Shown one piece after another: positions 52,063-62,000 of a stretch of DNA of 64,000 nt. The position numbers were made by a program, and so were the translations under genes. Each line of letters starts with the position of its first letter. Position 1 is the stretch's first letter. Source of the stretch: Acidobacteriota bacterium (lineage in GTDB: Bacteria; Acidobacteriota; Terriglobia; Terriglobales; Acidobacteriaceae); assembly GCA_021846985.1 (NCBI GenBank), contig JAJZVX010000014.1, positions 28,338 to 92,337 on the forward strand. The letters are read 5' to 3'. The notes under the pieces were generated by a model that did no database searches, was not told the origin of the DNA, and saw only the letters and a program-made list of their open reading frames with translations.

Positions 52063-55000
52063 TCAGCGCGGCCCCGCCGCCGGCAAATCGTCCGCCGGCG
52101 TCGACGGCAGCAGTTTGTAGTCGAACCGGTACGAGTGCACATGCTCGCCCGAGTCGAACCGCGTGTTCCAGTTCAGCTCGTAGTCCAGCGCCTTGGCGTC
52201 GTCCGGATAATGCTCGCTGGCTGAATATGGATACGTCGTCATGGCATGGAACGGCATCTGCGCCACCGTAAACGGCGATCCATCCCACCAGTCCATATCC
52301 TTCTCGTAGCCGTTGGCATAGAAAAAGTAGTCGCGCTTCCAGCCGGCCGGCAGCACGGGCAGCTTGGTCATGTCAAACTCCGCTGCCACCTCCTCGCCGC
52401 TGCCGAAAACCACAAACCGGTCGTCCACGCTCTTCACCAGTTCCGTCACCTCGCCCATGCGCGTGTAGTTGCCCCGTTCGTGCTGGAACGGCCCTGTCAG
52501 GCTGATGCGGTTGTAATCATAATCCAGATCGCCCGGGCTCTTGCCCTCGATCTGCGTCGGGTAGCCGCGGAAGTGCAGCGTCGCCAGCGCCAGCGGCAGC
52601 TCCGTGGTGCGCCACGCGCCGCCGGCATGGTTGTCGATCAGCACCTGGTCCCAGTAAATCTCCAGATTCGTCACCAGCCGGATGCGGTGCGTTCCCGCGG
52701 GCAGTTTGCCCGTCAGGTCCACCACGATCGTCCGCTCCAGGCCCGCGGGGAATCCCGCCTCGCCCGCGATCCGCTGCCAGCTCCCGTCCGGCCGCTCGGC
52801 TTCCACATAGGGCGAAATAGGCTTGATCCCCGCCTGCCACGCCGCGTAGAGCGAGGTCGCGCTGAAGTAGTTCACATAGCCCGTCATCAGCAGCCGCAGA
52901 GGCTTGGCCGCATCCACCCGCCCCAGGTCCAGCGTCAGCGTGTGCGTGTTCGCAAACCCGTCGTAGGGCGAAGCCTTGAAGCCGCTCGCAAACCGGTGAT
53001 CGCGCCCGCTCACCGCTGCCAGCACGTCCCGGCCCTCGCCGTCCCAGGCGCCCGCCGGCAGCCGCGTATCCGCGCTCGCCACCACGCGCCCCGTGGCAAA
53101 TGGCGGATCGTCGAGGAACCGCTCGTCCGGATTCACTTCCACGTTCCCCGGGTGATCCACCGCCACCAGCCGCAACTGGTCAAGGTAGTTCACCTCTTCC
53201 ATTGGCTCGATAAAGCGCAGGCTCAACTTGCCGTTCACCGGCTTAAAGTCCCCGCCCTCCACCTTGATCCACTCCTCCGGCCGCGGAATGTTGCGCCGCT
53301 GGGGCGTAAACCAGTGCCCCACCACCGCCGCCCCTATCACGTCCGTCACCAGCTTGTACCGGTGCCCGTCCCACACAAACAGCACCGGGCACGAACTGCC
53401 CCGCCGGTCCACCTCTTTCATCGTCACCACCGGCGTATGCGGCAAATTGATCTCGTCCTGCAGCACGCCCGTCGGCCACAGAATCCGCAACAGTTCGATG
53501 CCGTCGCCCTGGCCCAGACCGGCCAGAATCTGCGGCGCAGCCTGCGTCTGGTAGCCCGACGCTCCAGCCAGCTCCCACTTCTGCCAGTGGCCCGCCGAGA
53601 AAATCTCCACAATCGCGCCCAGCCCCGTGCGGTTGTCGGCATAGCCCGTCAGTTCCAGTTGCACCATGTGGTTCTTGTTTCCGCCCACGTTGTGCAGCAG
53701 CACCGGCGGCGCGTCCGCCTGCGTCACGATCAGGTCCGGCGCCCCGTCGCCGGCCACCGCTATAATCCCCCGCGGCGCCTTCAGCTTCACCCGGTCCAGA
53801 CCCAGCGCCTTGCTCACGTCCCGGAACGTCCCATCGCCCTGGTTGCGCAGCACCACCACCCGCGGCCCCGCCTTGGTCTCCACCACCGCCGCCAGATCGA
53901 TCCAGCCGTCGTTGTCGATGTCCACCGCCGTCACGCCCCAGCCGCGCAGCGCGCCCTTCACCGGCAAATCCACCCGCTCGAACCGCCGCCCCACATGATT
54001 CGGATTCTCCTCGTTCCGCCACAGCGTCAATCCCGGCGCGCCCGCGTGCGTCACGGCAATGTCCATCCACCGGTCCTTGTTGTAGTCCAGAACCGCCATG
54101 CCCTCCGTGGCAGGAAGCTTGGCGTCGTAGATCGCCTGCGTGGGATACTTCCCTTCCCGCGGATTCACATAAATCACCGGCGCCGCCCCGTTGTCCGTCA
54201 CCGCCAGGTCCACCGCCCGATCGTTGTTGAAGTCAGTCAGGATCGCCGTCCGCGTCTCCCCGCTGCCCCCCAGACCCGTCGGCTCCGTCCATTCCGTAAA
54301 CTTGCCGTCCCCATCGTTCCGCCACAGCACGTTCGCCGTCCCGCCCGCCTTCAGCGCCGATCCGGTCAAAAACAGGTCCAGATCCCCGTCGTGATCGAAG
54401 TCCACAAACGTAATCCCCGCGGGCTTGTTGCGCGCGCTCAGACCCGCCTCGGCCGTCACGTCTTTGAACTTCCCCTTCCCCAGGTTGCGGAACAGCAGCA
54501 CGCCGTCGTCCATCGCCACCGCCAGGTCGTTCAGCCCGTCGCTGTCGTAGTCGCCCACCGCGCACGCCACCGCGCGGCCTTTCGCCTTCAACCCCGCTCC
54601 TGCCGCATCCCAGTCTGCCCAGCCGCCGCCGGCCCTGGCATGCAGCACGCGAATCGCCTGCTCCCCCGCCTGCATCAGCACCAGGTCCATGCTGCCCGTG
54701 CCCGTCGCGTCCAGAAGGCACGCCCCGCCCGTGGTCGTGAACCCCGTCCCCGCCAGCATCGGCTTCGCCTCCAGCCGCACCGGGATCATCCCCGCCGCCA
54801 CGGCCTCCGGCTCTTCCACCGGCAGCACCGTCGAATAGTGCCCGCGCTCCCCATACGACAGCCCCAGCGCCGAAGAAATCTTGGCGTTCGTCAGGTGCTG
54901 AAATGCCTTGAAGTGCTCCCTTGCCTCCGCCCCCTTGCCCTCGTGCTGCAGCGCCCGCGCCAGACCAAACTCCGAAGAAGCGTGCAGAGGATTCACCCCC

Positions 55001-55470
55001 AGCGCCTCCCGATACAGGCTGATCGCCTTGTCAAACTGCTTCAGCTCCTGGTAACACGCGCCTTCAAAGTAATACGAATCCGCGTCCCTGGGATCGGCCT
55101 TGATCGCATGCGCAAAGCTGGCCGCCGCCGCCTCCAGTTCAAAGTCCGCATGCTGCGCCAGCCCCAGGTTGTACCACGCCTGCGGATTTTCCGGCTCCAG
55201 CTTCAGCGCTGCCTCCAGCGCCGCCTTGCTCTCCGCCGTCTTCTGCAGATACAGCAGCGCGATTCCCTCGTTGATCGCCGCCTGCGCCAGCTTCGGATCC
55301 TGTTTGAACGCCGCCGCAAACGTCGCCGCCGCCTTGCCCGGAAACTGCTGGCTCATCTCCGCCACGCCCTGGTTGTTCAGCCGCACCGCCCCCAAATCGT
55401 ACTTCGGCGCCGCAGCGCTTGCCACCGTCGCAGCCACAACTGTCACAACCAGCATCCCTGCTCTCTTCAT
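52063..55470 (-). CDS. Very large exported TPR/FG-GAP/UnbV-ASPIC protein
   Basis: 1135 residues with GAGGAAGAGG before the ATG and a signal peptide (about 1-20). TPR repeats cover about 25-190 (EPENPQAWYNLGLAQHADFE, DPRDADSYYFEGACYQELKQ). An FG-GAP propeller spans about 240-590, with FVDFDHDGDLDLFLTGS, LTDFNNDRAVDLAVTDN and VDIDNDGWIDLAAVVE. An UnbV/ASPIC domain is at about 590-660. The last 470 residues contain extra beta domains (GHRYKLVTDVIGAAVVGHWF, VDLTGKLPAGTHRIRLVTNL). This fusion is known in Acidobacteriota and Planctomycetes but its function is unknown; scaffold or glycan binding is a guess. It is the second UnbV protein within 10 kb. Confidence 0.88.
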   Translation of the reverse strand: MKRAGMLVVTVVAATVASAAAPKYDLGAVRLNNQGVAEMSQQFPGKAAATFAAAFKQDPKLAQAAINEGIALLYLQKTAESKAALEAALKLEPENPQAWYNLGLAQHADFELEAAAASFAHAIKADPRDADSYYFEGACYQELKQFDKAISLYREALGVNPLHASSEFGLARALQHEGKGAEAREHFKAFQHLTNAKISSALGLSYGERGHYSTVLPVEEPEAVAAGMIPVRLEAKPMLAGTGFTTTGGACLLDATGTGSMDLVLMQAGEQAIRVLHARAGGGWADWDAAGAGLKAKGRAVACAVGDYDSDGLNDLAVAMDDGVLLFRNLGKGKFKDVTAEAGLSARNKPAGITFVDFDHDGDLDLFLTGSALKAGGTANVLWRNDGDGKFTEWTEPTGLGGSGETRTAILTDFNNDRAVDLAVTDNGAAPVIYVNPREGKYPTQAIYDAKLPATEGMAVLDYNKDRWMDIAVTHAGAPGLTLWRNEENPNHVGRRFERVDLPVKGALRGWGVTAVDIDNDGWIDLAAVVETKAGPRVVVLRNQGDGTFRDVSKALGLDRVKLKAPRGIIAVAGDGAPDLIVTQADAPPVLLHNVGGNKNHMVQLELTGYADNRTGLGAIVEIFSAGHWQKWELAGASGYQTQAAPQILAGLGQGDGIELLRILWPTGVLQDEINLPHTPVVTMKEVDRRGSSCPVLFVWDGHRYKLVTDVIGAAVVGHWFTPQRRNIPRPEEWIKVEGGDFKPVNGKLSLRFIEPMEEVNYLDQLRLVAVDHPGNVEVNPDERFLDDPPFATGRVVASADTRLPAGAWDGEGRDVLAAVSGRDHRFASGFKASPYDGFANTHTLTLDLGRVDAAKPLRLLMTGYVNYFSATSLYAAWQAGIKPISPYVEAERPDGSWQRIAGEAGFPAGLERTIVVDLTGKLPAGTHRIRLVTNLEIYWDQVLIDNHAGGAWRTTELPLALATLHFRGYPTQIEGKSPGDLDYDYNRISLTGPFQHERGNYTRMGEVTELVKSVDDRFVVFGSGEEVAAEFDMTKLPVLPAGWKRDYFFYANGYEKDMDWWDGSPFTVAQMPFHAMTTYPYSASEHYPDDAKALDYELNWNTRFDSGEHVHSYRFDYKLLPSTPADDLPAAGPR

Positions 55471-55965
55471 GGCCCTCTTCCTCTTTGCGGAGCCGCGCTT
55501 CTCTCCCTCTCCGCCCGGCTGCGGAACCTTCCAGTGTATACGCGAGCGCCCATCCCCTTCGCACCCGGACAGCCCCGCTCGCGCGCTTCATTGCTCGATC
55601 AAAGATCAAAAAAAATCCCAAAGAAGAACACCCCTCACAGGCTTCCAATGTGGAACCTCTTGCGTCGAATCCTCCAGAAGAAGGCCAAAGGTTTTGCCTC
55701 AGGCCTCCGTAGACTACTTCAGCGGCTCCGAGTGACCCGCCCCCAAAGCGCTGCGTGCGTGGCTTCTTGCGCGCCTCCATCGCAGCCCGTGCAAGGGCGT
55801 GTTACTCCTGTTCCGGCTTGAGCGGCTTCACATGGATCTTTGTTCCCTTTTTCCCGTTGCGTGATCCGACCATCTGTCGCGGCAAACGGCCACCGCTTTC
55901 TCCGTTTCCGCACGCGGCCGATGAACCCGCTCCATCTTCCATCCGGCGCAGAACGGAAGGTTTCT
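55471..55965. other. Intergenic region between divergent genes
   Basis: About 495 nt upstream of both the large TPR/UnbV gene and the small conserved gene. Several short frames are open but none has a plausible start or composition. No terminator or known RNA is evident. Confidence 0.45.
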
Positions 55966-56316
55966 ATGGTAGTCAGAACACAGTGCAAAGGTCATGGAGT
56001 CACCTCCCTCCATGTGGGCGTCAACAACGTCCGCCGCCATTTTCCTAAAAACGTCGCCGTCATCGAGTTGCTTCTGGACCATCTCCAGATTCAATGCGGC
56101 CTGGAACCCGGCTTCTGGTGCGGCCATCCGGAGATCCGCGATCCCCGCCTGGGCGCATGGCTCGAGTCCAAGCAATTGCACGCGGCCGTCTACCGCGGCT
56201 CGATTCTCATGGCCATGGTCCCCGAAGGCAAAAACGCCTTCCGCCTCGAACCCCTGCGCGTCAACGCCCATGCCCGGACCAAAAATCTGCCCCGCCCCGC
56301 TCCCGAGCCCAGTTGA
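55966..56316 (+). CDS. Conserved hypothetical protein
   Basis: 116 residues with GGAAGG five bases before the ATG. I recall similar proteins in Acidobacteriota, characterised by IELLLDHLQIQCGLEPGFW and PEIRDPRLGAWLESKQ, then an AMVPEGKNAFRL segment. No known domain or signal is seen and the function is unknown. It ends 15 nt before dapD and may be co-transcribed with it. Longer frames upstream are possible, but the 55966 start has the best ribosome-binding site. Confidence 0.7.
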   Translation: MVVRTQCKGHGVTSLHVGVNNVRRHFPKNVAVIELLLDHLQIQCGLEPGFWCGHPEIRDPRLGAWLESKQLHAAVYRGSILMAMVPEGKNAFRLEPLRVNAHARTKNLPRPAPEPS

Positions 56317-56331
56317 TAGACTCGGGATACC

Positions 56332-57180
56332 ATGAATACTGCCCAGCTTCAGAAAGCGATTGAGCACCACTTCGCCGCCGGCCCCGGCGCCGTGGGCGAC
56401 GATGCGGCCATGACCGTTTTCCTCACCCTCCGCGCCGCCCTGGAAAGCGGCGAAGTCCGCGCCGCCTCGCCCGACCCCGCCGCCCCCACCGGCTGGCGCG
56501 TCAATGCCTGGGTCAAGCAGGGCATCCTGCTCGGCTTCCGCCTCGGCGCCCTCCAGGAGTTCTCCGCCGCCGGCTTCTCCTTTGTTGACAAGTCCACCTA
56601 TCCCGTCCGCCACTTCGATGCCGGCGGCGGCGTCCGTATTGTTCCCGGCGGTTCCTCCATCCGCGCCGGCGCCTACGTCGCCCGCGGCGTCGTCTGCATG
56701 CCCCCCATGTACATCAACGCCGGCGCATGGGTCGACGAAGGCGCCATGGTCGATTCCCACGCTCTCGTCGGCTCCTGCGCCCAGATCGGCAAACACGTCC
56801 ACCTCAGCGCCGCCGCCCAGATCGGCGGCGTCCTCGAGCCCGTCAACGCCAGCCCCGTCGTCATTGAAGACGATGTCCTGGTCGGCGGCAACTGCGGCAT
56901 CTATGAGGGCGCCATCGTCCGCCGGGGCGCCGTCCTCGCCCCCGGCACCATCCTCACCCGCGGCACGCCCATCTTCGATCTCGTCCATGGCACAACCCTC
57001 CGCGCCACCGCCGAGTCGCCCCTCATCGTCCCGGAAAACGCCGTCGTCGTCCCCGGCTCCCGCGCCGTCAGCAAAGGCAATGGCCAGCAGTGGGGTTTGA
57101 GCCTCTATGCGCCCGTCATTGTGAAATACCGCGACGAAAAAACCAGCCTTAGCACCACCCTCGAAGACCTGCTGCGCTAA
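56332..57180 (+). CDS. dapD: 2,3,4,5-tetrahydropyridine-2,6-dicarboxylate N-succinyltransferase
   Basis: 282 residues. The N-terminal helical part is followed by a left-handed beta-helix: FVDKSTYPVRHFDAGGGVRI, PGGSSIRAGAYVARGVVCMP, YINAGAWVDEGAMVDSHALV and GSCAQIGKHVHLSAAAQIGG. The C-terminus carries NCGIYEGAIVRRGAVLAPGT. It transfers succinyl from succinyl-CoA in the lysine/meso-diaminopimelate pathway. Both the order and the length fit typical DapD. A palindromic element begins immediately after its stop codon. Confidence 0.95.
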   Translation: MNTAQLQKAIEHHFAAGPGAVGDDAAMTVFLTLRAALESGEVRAASPDPAAPTGWRVNAWVKQGILLGFRLGALQEFSAAGFSFVDKSTYPVRHFDAGGGVRIVPGGSSIRAGAYVARGVVCMPPMYINAGAWVDEGAMVDSHALVGSCAQIGKHVHLSAAAQIGGVLEPVNASPVVIEDDVLVGGNCGIYEGAIVRRGAVLAPGTILTRGTPIFDLVHGTTLRATAESPLIVPENAVVVPGSRAVSKGNGQQWGLSLYAPVIVKYRDEKTSLSTTLEDLLR

Positions 57181-57181
57181 A

Positions 57182-57289
57182 GCATTTTCGGAAATGATGT
57201 AGACCGGATCCGCATCTGTCGAGTGGATTTTTCCTCAAGAAAAATCCACCTTCGCGGTTCTCAACAGTCCACAATATTTCCGAAAATGC
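57182..57289. repeat. Nested palindromic element after dapD
   Basis: Outer perfect 14-bp arms, GCATTTTCGGAAAT (57182-57195) and ATTTCCGAAAATGC (57276-57289), enclose an inner perfect 11-bp hairpin, GTGGATTTTTC (57223-57233) with GAAAAATCCAC (57239-57249). It lies between convergent dapD and SMP-30-like genes and starts 1 nt after the dapD stop. The layout suggests a MITE- or REP-like element that could also act as a transcription terminator. Confidence 0.75.
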
Positions 57290-57315
57290 CGTAGCGAAAC
57301 TCCGGCCCGCCGCCC

Positions 57316-58356
57316 TCACCCGCGTGGCCAGTGGATCATCGGCAGTCCCGCCACAGGCGACCGGAACCACGGAAGACGTTTGCTCCCCAGGCTCCCGATG
57401 TAGACCGTGCGAAGATCCGGACCGCCAAAGGTCACGCTGGTAAACATGGGCGCGATCCTGCCGCCGCAGGCCATCATCAGTTCCGGCGTCACCGCATCCC
57501 GCTCAAACGCCTCCATCAGCGCGCGCCCCGCCGCGCTGCCGCCATCGTCGTCCAGCAGAATCCGCATCTCGCCCTCCGGCGTCAGGGCGAAGATGCGATC
57601 CGTCATCACGTGCGTCCCCCACAGGTTCCCGAAGCCGTCGAACGCGATGCCGTCGATGAAGGCGCCATGATCCGAGGGGCCAAACGTCTCGCGCCCGCTC
57701 AGGCTTCCGTCCTCTCCCACGCGGAACCGCGTAATGCGGCGGCCCGTGGTCTCCGCTACATAGAGCCATTCCTCCTTGGCGTCCAGGCGCATCTCGTTCG
57801 TGAATCCGATTCCATCCGCCACCATGCGCAGCCGTCCCCGGTCGTAGAGCGCCACATACCCGTCGCGCACCTGCGGGCGCATCGCCTCCATCCAGTTGCG
57901 CATGCGCGTCGAAATCGAGAGCCACAGCCGGTCGCGGCTGTCGCGCAGCACAAAGTTCACCTTCCCCAGAGGCTGTCCGTCCATCGTGTCCGCCACCACC
58001 CGCAGCCTGCCCTCCCGCGTCATCGCTTCCAGCCGGTCGGTGCCGAAGTTGGCAATCAGAATCTCCCCGTTGCGCGCAAAGGCCAACCCATTGGGCAGCA
58101 GCCCCGAGGTCAACCGTGCCACTGCGTCCGGCGCGCTCGACCGCCCGCCGTCCGCCGCGCCGGCCCCGGCTTCGGGAACAATCAGCCTCTGGCTCCCGTC
58201 CGGCAGGATATGAACCACACCCCCGCGCGCATCCGCCGTCCACAGCGACCCGTCCGGCTCGGCCAGAATGCACTCCGGCCGCTCGAGACCCTCGCCGACA
58301 TAGGCAATCCGCGCAGGATCGACCTTAAAACCATCAAGAGGATTGGCATGTGACAT
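57316..58356 (-). CDS. SMP-30/gluconolactonase/LRE-like protein
   Basis: 346 residues. The six-bladed propeller of the SMP-30 family is suggested by GLERPECILAEPDGSLWTAD, LTSGLLPNGLAFARNGEILI, DGIGFTNEMRLDAKEEWLYV and FIDGIAFDGFGNLWGTHV, with the metal-binding Glu, Asn and Asp residues present. Such enzymes hydrolyse sugar lactones or similar substrates with a divalent metal. There is no signal peptide, so it is cytosolic. The ATG at 58356 is chosen because GGAGGAAGGA precedes it; MSGRGGRTV upstream is then not translated. Confidence 0.87.
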   Translation of the reverse strand: MSHANPLDGFKVDPARIAYVGEGLERPECILAEPDGSLWTADARGGVVHILPDGSQRLIVPEAGAGAADGGRSSAPDAVARLTSGLLPNGLAFARNGEILIANFGTDRLEAMTREGRLRVVADTMDGQPLGKVNFVLRDSRDRLWLSISTRMRNWMEAMRPQVRDGYVALYDRGRLRMVADGIGFTNEMRLDAKEEWLYVAETTGRRITRFRVGEDGSLSGRETFGPSDHGAFIDGIAFDGFGNLWGTHVMTDRIFALTPEGEMRILLDDDGGSAAGRALMEAFERDAVTPELMMACGGRIAPMFTSVTFGGPDLRTVYIGSLGSKRLPWFRSPVAGLPMIHWPRG

Positions 58357-58591
58357 AACCGTCCTTCCTCCTCGTCCAGACACTCCATCAATCTACAGCA
58401 AGCCGTCCGCCCTATGCCCCCGCTCCCATCAACTCCGCCCAACTCCAATGAGGCAATCCATCCTGCCCACAAAGAACCGCCCGGCGGGCAGGGCTTGATC
58501 GGTGAGTGCTCCCCCGCCAGGCTACGCCCCGTGCCCAGGGCAATCGCACTTGGAATTGGTCTGAACCGCAGGAGCCACGGATCAGGGTTGG

Positions 58592-58605
58592 CACTTACGT
58601 AAGTG
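58592..58605. promoter_or_regulatory. 14-bp palindrome CACTTACGTAAGTG
   Basis: A perfect palindrome 36 nt before the transposase remnant. It could be part of the left end of the former insertion sequence (CAGGGTTGGCACTTAC from 58583) or an operator. Position alone supports this. Confidence 0.35.
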
Positions 58606-58641
58606 TTTGTGCGGGATGAAGTTCCTTTCAGGAGGAATTTC

Positions 58642-58775
58642 ATGTCGAGGAAGGAAACGCTGGAGCGGTTTGGCGCCTGTTGGGAAGGGCTTGCAGACCC
58701 GCGCAGCGGCCCTGCCACTGTGCACGACTTTCACGAACTGCTGATGATAGCTCTGTGCGCCGTGCGGTGCGGCTG
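58642..58775 (+). pseudogene. Truncated ISAs1-family (H-repeat-like) transposase, N-terminal remnant
   Basis: AGGAGG precedes an ATG and about 40 residues match the N-terminus of ISAs1-type transposases: ETLERFGACWEGLADPRSGP then HELLMIALCAVRCG, where full proteins read LPELLLIALCAVLCG. The similarity stops abruptly there, with unrelated sequence joined on. No DDE catalytic part follows. This is a deletion remnant of an insertion sequence. The exact right breakpoint (near 58775) is approximate. Confidence 0.65.
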
Positions 58776-58965
58776 TCGTCGCTGGCCTCCTCGAATTCGA
58801 GATTGGCGCAGGCAAGTTCCAGCCGATCCATTGCCTTTTCAACGGGTATCAGGATGGGTTCATCCGCGCTCTTCTTCAGAGGCCCCGAAATCTCATCGTC
58901 CAGGGCTTGCAGCTTCTTCTTGCCGGCAGATTTTGCAATGGTCTGAAACCCGGTCGTCCCTCCCT
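58776..58965 (-). pseudogene. Internal gene fragment of unknown origin joined to the transposase remnant
   Basis: On the minus strand one frame reads like a genuine protein fragment: FQTIAKSAGKKKLQALDDEI, then PLKKSADEPILIPVEKAMDR and LELACANLEFEEASDD. It has neither a start nor a natural end: a stop occurs just upstream and the other side runs into the transposase remnant. I do not recognise the family. The helix-like composition differs from random frames, but this remains a weak call. Confidence 0.35.
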
Positions 58966-59076
58966 TGTTCCTGTCTCAGCAACAAGATCATCGGACAGAC
59001 GACCGGTGGTTTCAAAATTTCAAATATCTTTGGCTAGATCTTTGTCGCTACGCGGTTCCGGCCGTTGTCCTTTCCC

Positions 59077-62000
59077 CTATTCCGTTGCTGCCCGCATTAT
59101 TCTCACCGGTCCCAGCAAGCCCGAAGGCAACAAAGGCGAATCGGCCTTATACGGCTTGATGTCCGCATAGGTGTATTTCTTTGCGCCGGGCTGCTGGTCG
59201 CCGATCAGGCGGTTTACCCAGAGATTGGTAACCTTCACCACCACCTCATTGACGCCCGGCTTCAAGGCCTCCGTCGCATCCACGCGGAAGGGCGCATGCC
59301 AGACGATTCCCAGGCTCTTGCCGTTCACCAGAACCTCGGCCAGGTTCTCCACGTCGCCCAAATTGATCCAGAGGTGCGCGCCCGTCTTGAACCAGTCCTC
59401 AGGCGCCTCGATCGTTTTTGTATAGGTACCCGTGCCCGAGTAGTACTTCACTCCCGCGTCCGGCGAATCGCTCCAGGAAGAGAGCTTGTCGAGAGTAATG
59501 GAAGGAGGCGCGCCAAGGTCCGGCTCGAAGCTCACCGTCCACGGTCCTTCAACCGTGGCTAAAGTTGTACGCGTCACCTTGGGCAGTTCAAGCGACTCTA
59601 CTGCCGCCGGCTTGCGGAACACCACAAACACCGAGCCCCACGGCTCCAGGTGCAGCGGAACCCTGGTTCGCCCGTCGGCGATCCGGTACGACACCGGCTC
59701 GATGGCGCCCGTATCCGCATGCCAAAGCTCCGGCGTCTTCCCCGTTACGCGGAAACTCGCCTCCACGGTTTCGTCGCGATCGTTGCGGTTGTCCACAAAG
59801 TAGAGGTCGCCGTCATCGAGTTTGCGATGCACAAAAAGCAGGTGCGTGTCGCTCTCCGGCTTCGTATAGTCAAAGTCCGGCTGCACATGCAGCGCCCCAA
59901 AGACATCCTCCAGCTTTTCGCCCGCATGCACTGTGCCTTTGCCCACCTGATGCACGCCCGTTCCGTCCCCAAAGAGCTCATCACTGAGTTTCTTGAACTC
60001 GGCTTGGTTGTCGGCTTCGCTCGGATCGTTTGTCGGCTTGGGTCCGGCCACCTGTGCGCCTTCCTCCGCCAGCTTGTAGATCGCCTGAAGAACCGGCAGC
60101 GACATGTGCCGGCTGTAGGGATCGAGCCCCAGCAACCGGTAGCTCATGCCGCTCTTTGTGGTAATCCGTCCATCCGTCACGCTCAGTTCGTGAATGAGCG
60201 CATCGGCATTCACGTAGTCGAAACCATAGCCCGCCGGCACATCGGGCGACTTCTGCGCAAAGATCGCCGTCAGGTTCGAGTCTTCGCCGTAGAAGTAGAG
60301 AAGGTCGGCGCCAAAATGCCCCTGTTGCAGCAGAAAGCTGGTGCGCGCCAAGTAGTCGATCCACGGCCTCGCCTCCTCGGCCCAGGTCTCGTTGCGGTTA
60401 AACCACTGACCAAACGGCCCCAGCGTGAGGCCCGGTTTCGTCCCCGGACCCACCAGCGGCTGATGCGCCGACTCATGAATCACAAACCGGTTGATCCCGT
60501 TCAGAAACTCCTGATCCGCCGTTGGCTTCAGCGTCGCTGGGCACCACGCCCACGGTGCTTCGGCCGCCGTCATCGATTCCGCCGCCGCCAGATTCTGTCC
60601 GTAAATGTGAGCCACCGACGCCGATTCGCGGTCGTCCGCGTTTAAGCCATACTGTATCTCGTTCACGCCCGGCCTCTGCGTCCACATGGCGCTCATGGGA
60701 ACTTCGTTGAACTTCTTCACCTCCATGCCGTCGGCCACGAAGGCGCGGCCGCTTTCATGGGACTCTCCGTAGTGGCCCATGCCCCATTCATGCAGAGTCC
60801 TTTCCAACTGCCCGTAGTGCTCGTTGGCAATCAGATCGCCGATGGTTTCGCGAAAGTCCCAAAGGAAGCGGTCGCTGGCCTCGGCGCTCTCCACCACTTC
60901 GCCCGTCAGCACCGGCATCCAGGGCACAGGATCGTAGCCGCGCAGCTTCCTGAACTGCGCAATCATGTCGTCCGTCCAGTTCTGCGATCCAGCCTCCCAA
61001 CTGTCGTTGATCACATAGCGGATTCCCTTGGCTCCCATCAGCCCCGGTCCCACGGCCTGCTTGTAGCTGTCGAGATACTTCTCAAAGTAGTCCTTCACAT
61101 ACTGGTGGTTGAGTTTGTCCACTTCCAGCCCGGTAGCCTCGGCGGTCGCAGGATGGTTCGAAATCCCCAGCAGCGAATAGCCGAAGCGCACCACAACCCA
61201 GTTGCCGGGCGGGGGCGTCCAGTCCAGCGTTCCATCCGGACGCATCTTCGCCGTCAGGTCGATGACGCCGGACTTCTTGATCGCGTCCGCGGCTTGCACG
61301 TGCGGCGTGGCGAAGCCATAGAGATCCGGGACCGGCACAAACGCGGCTTTCTCTTCAAACCGGTTTACGCGTGCGCCCTCATGCAGCACCAACTCGGCCA
61401 CCTGGTATTCCGCCGGCCGCGACCCCACTTTGATGCTCAGCGAGGCGGGATCGATGTCCCGGGCCCATGCGGGCAGCGGGGGTGCCGGCATGCGCTTGAA
61501 CGTCACCCGGAAATATCGGGCTGTTACCGCGGGAAACGAGATGGTGTGCTCAGGCGCGCCGCCGCTGGGCAGCTTCGCAACCTCATGGAAGTTCCGGCCG
61601 TCGTCGCTGGCCTCCAGCGCCTTCTCGGGAACCGCGATTCCCGAGAACGTCGCTGTGAGCGAGTCCGGATCCTTGGTCACAATGGTGATAGCGCGAATGG
61701 TCTGCTGCGACGGAAACTCATACTGAATCCATGCATCCTTGCCTGGCGCGGGAATCGGAATGCCGGTTGCGTCTTCCAGATCGCCGTCGGTGAGCTTGGC
61801 AAAATCAGGCGACCCGCCGCTGGCGGTCATCTTCGCGTGCAGCGAAGAAAAGGGGACGTCGCTCGGCGTCCGTCGATACGCAATCACCGCGGTGTCCGCA
61901 TAGTACTCCGGAATCGGCGCGGTGCCGGGAGTCGGAATCGCATCGTGAATGCCCATGTTCTGGAATGCACCCGTATTCGACGGCGGATGCGCGAGCTTCC

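Noticed and set aside
52246..55821. 1191-codon plus-strand frame opposite the TPR/UnbV gene
   Set aside because: His/Arg/Pro-rich antisense frame; the opposite strand has a signal peptide and known repeats.
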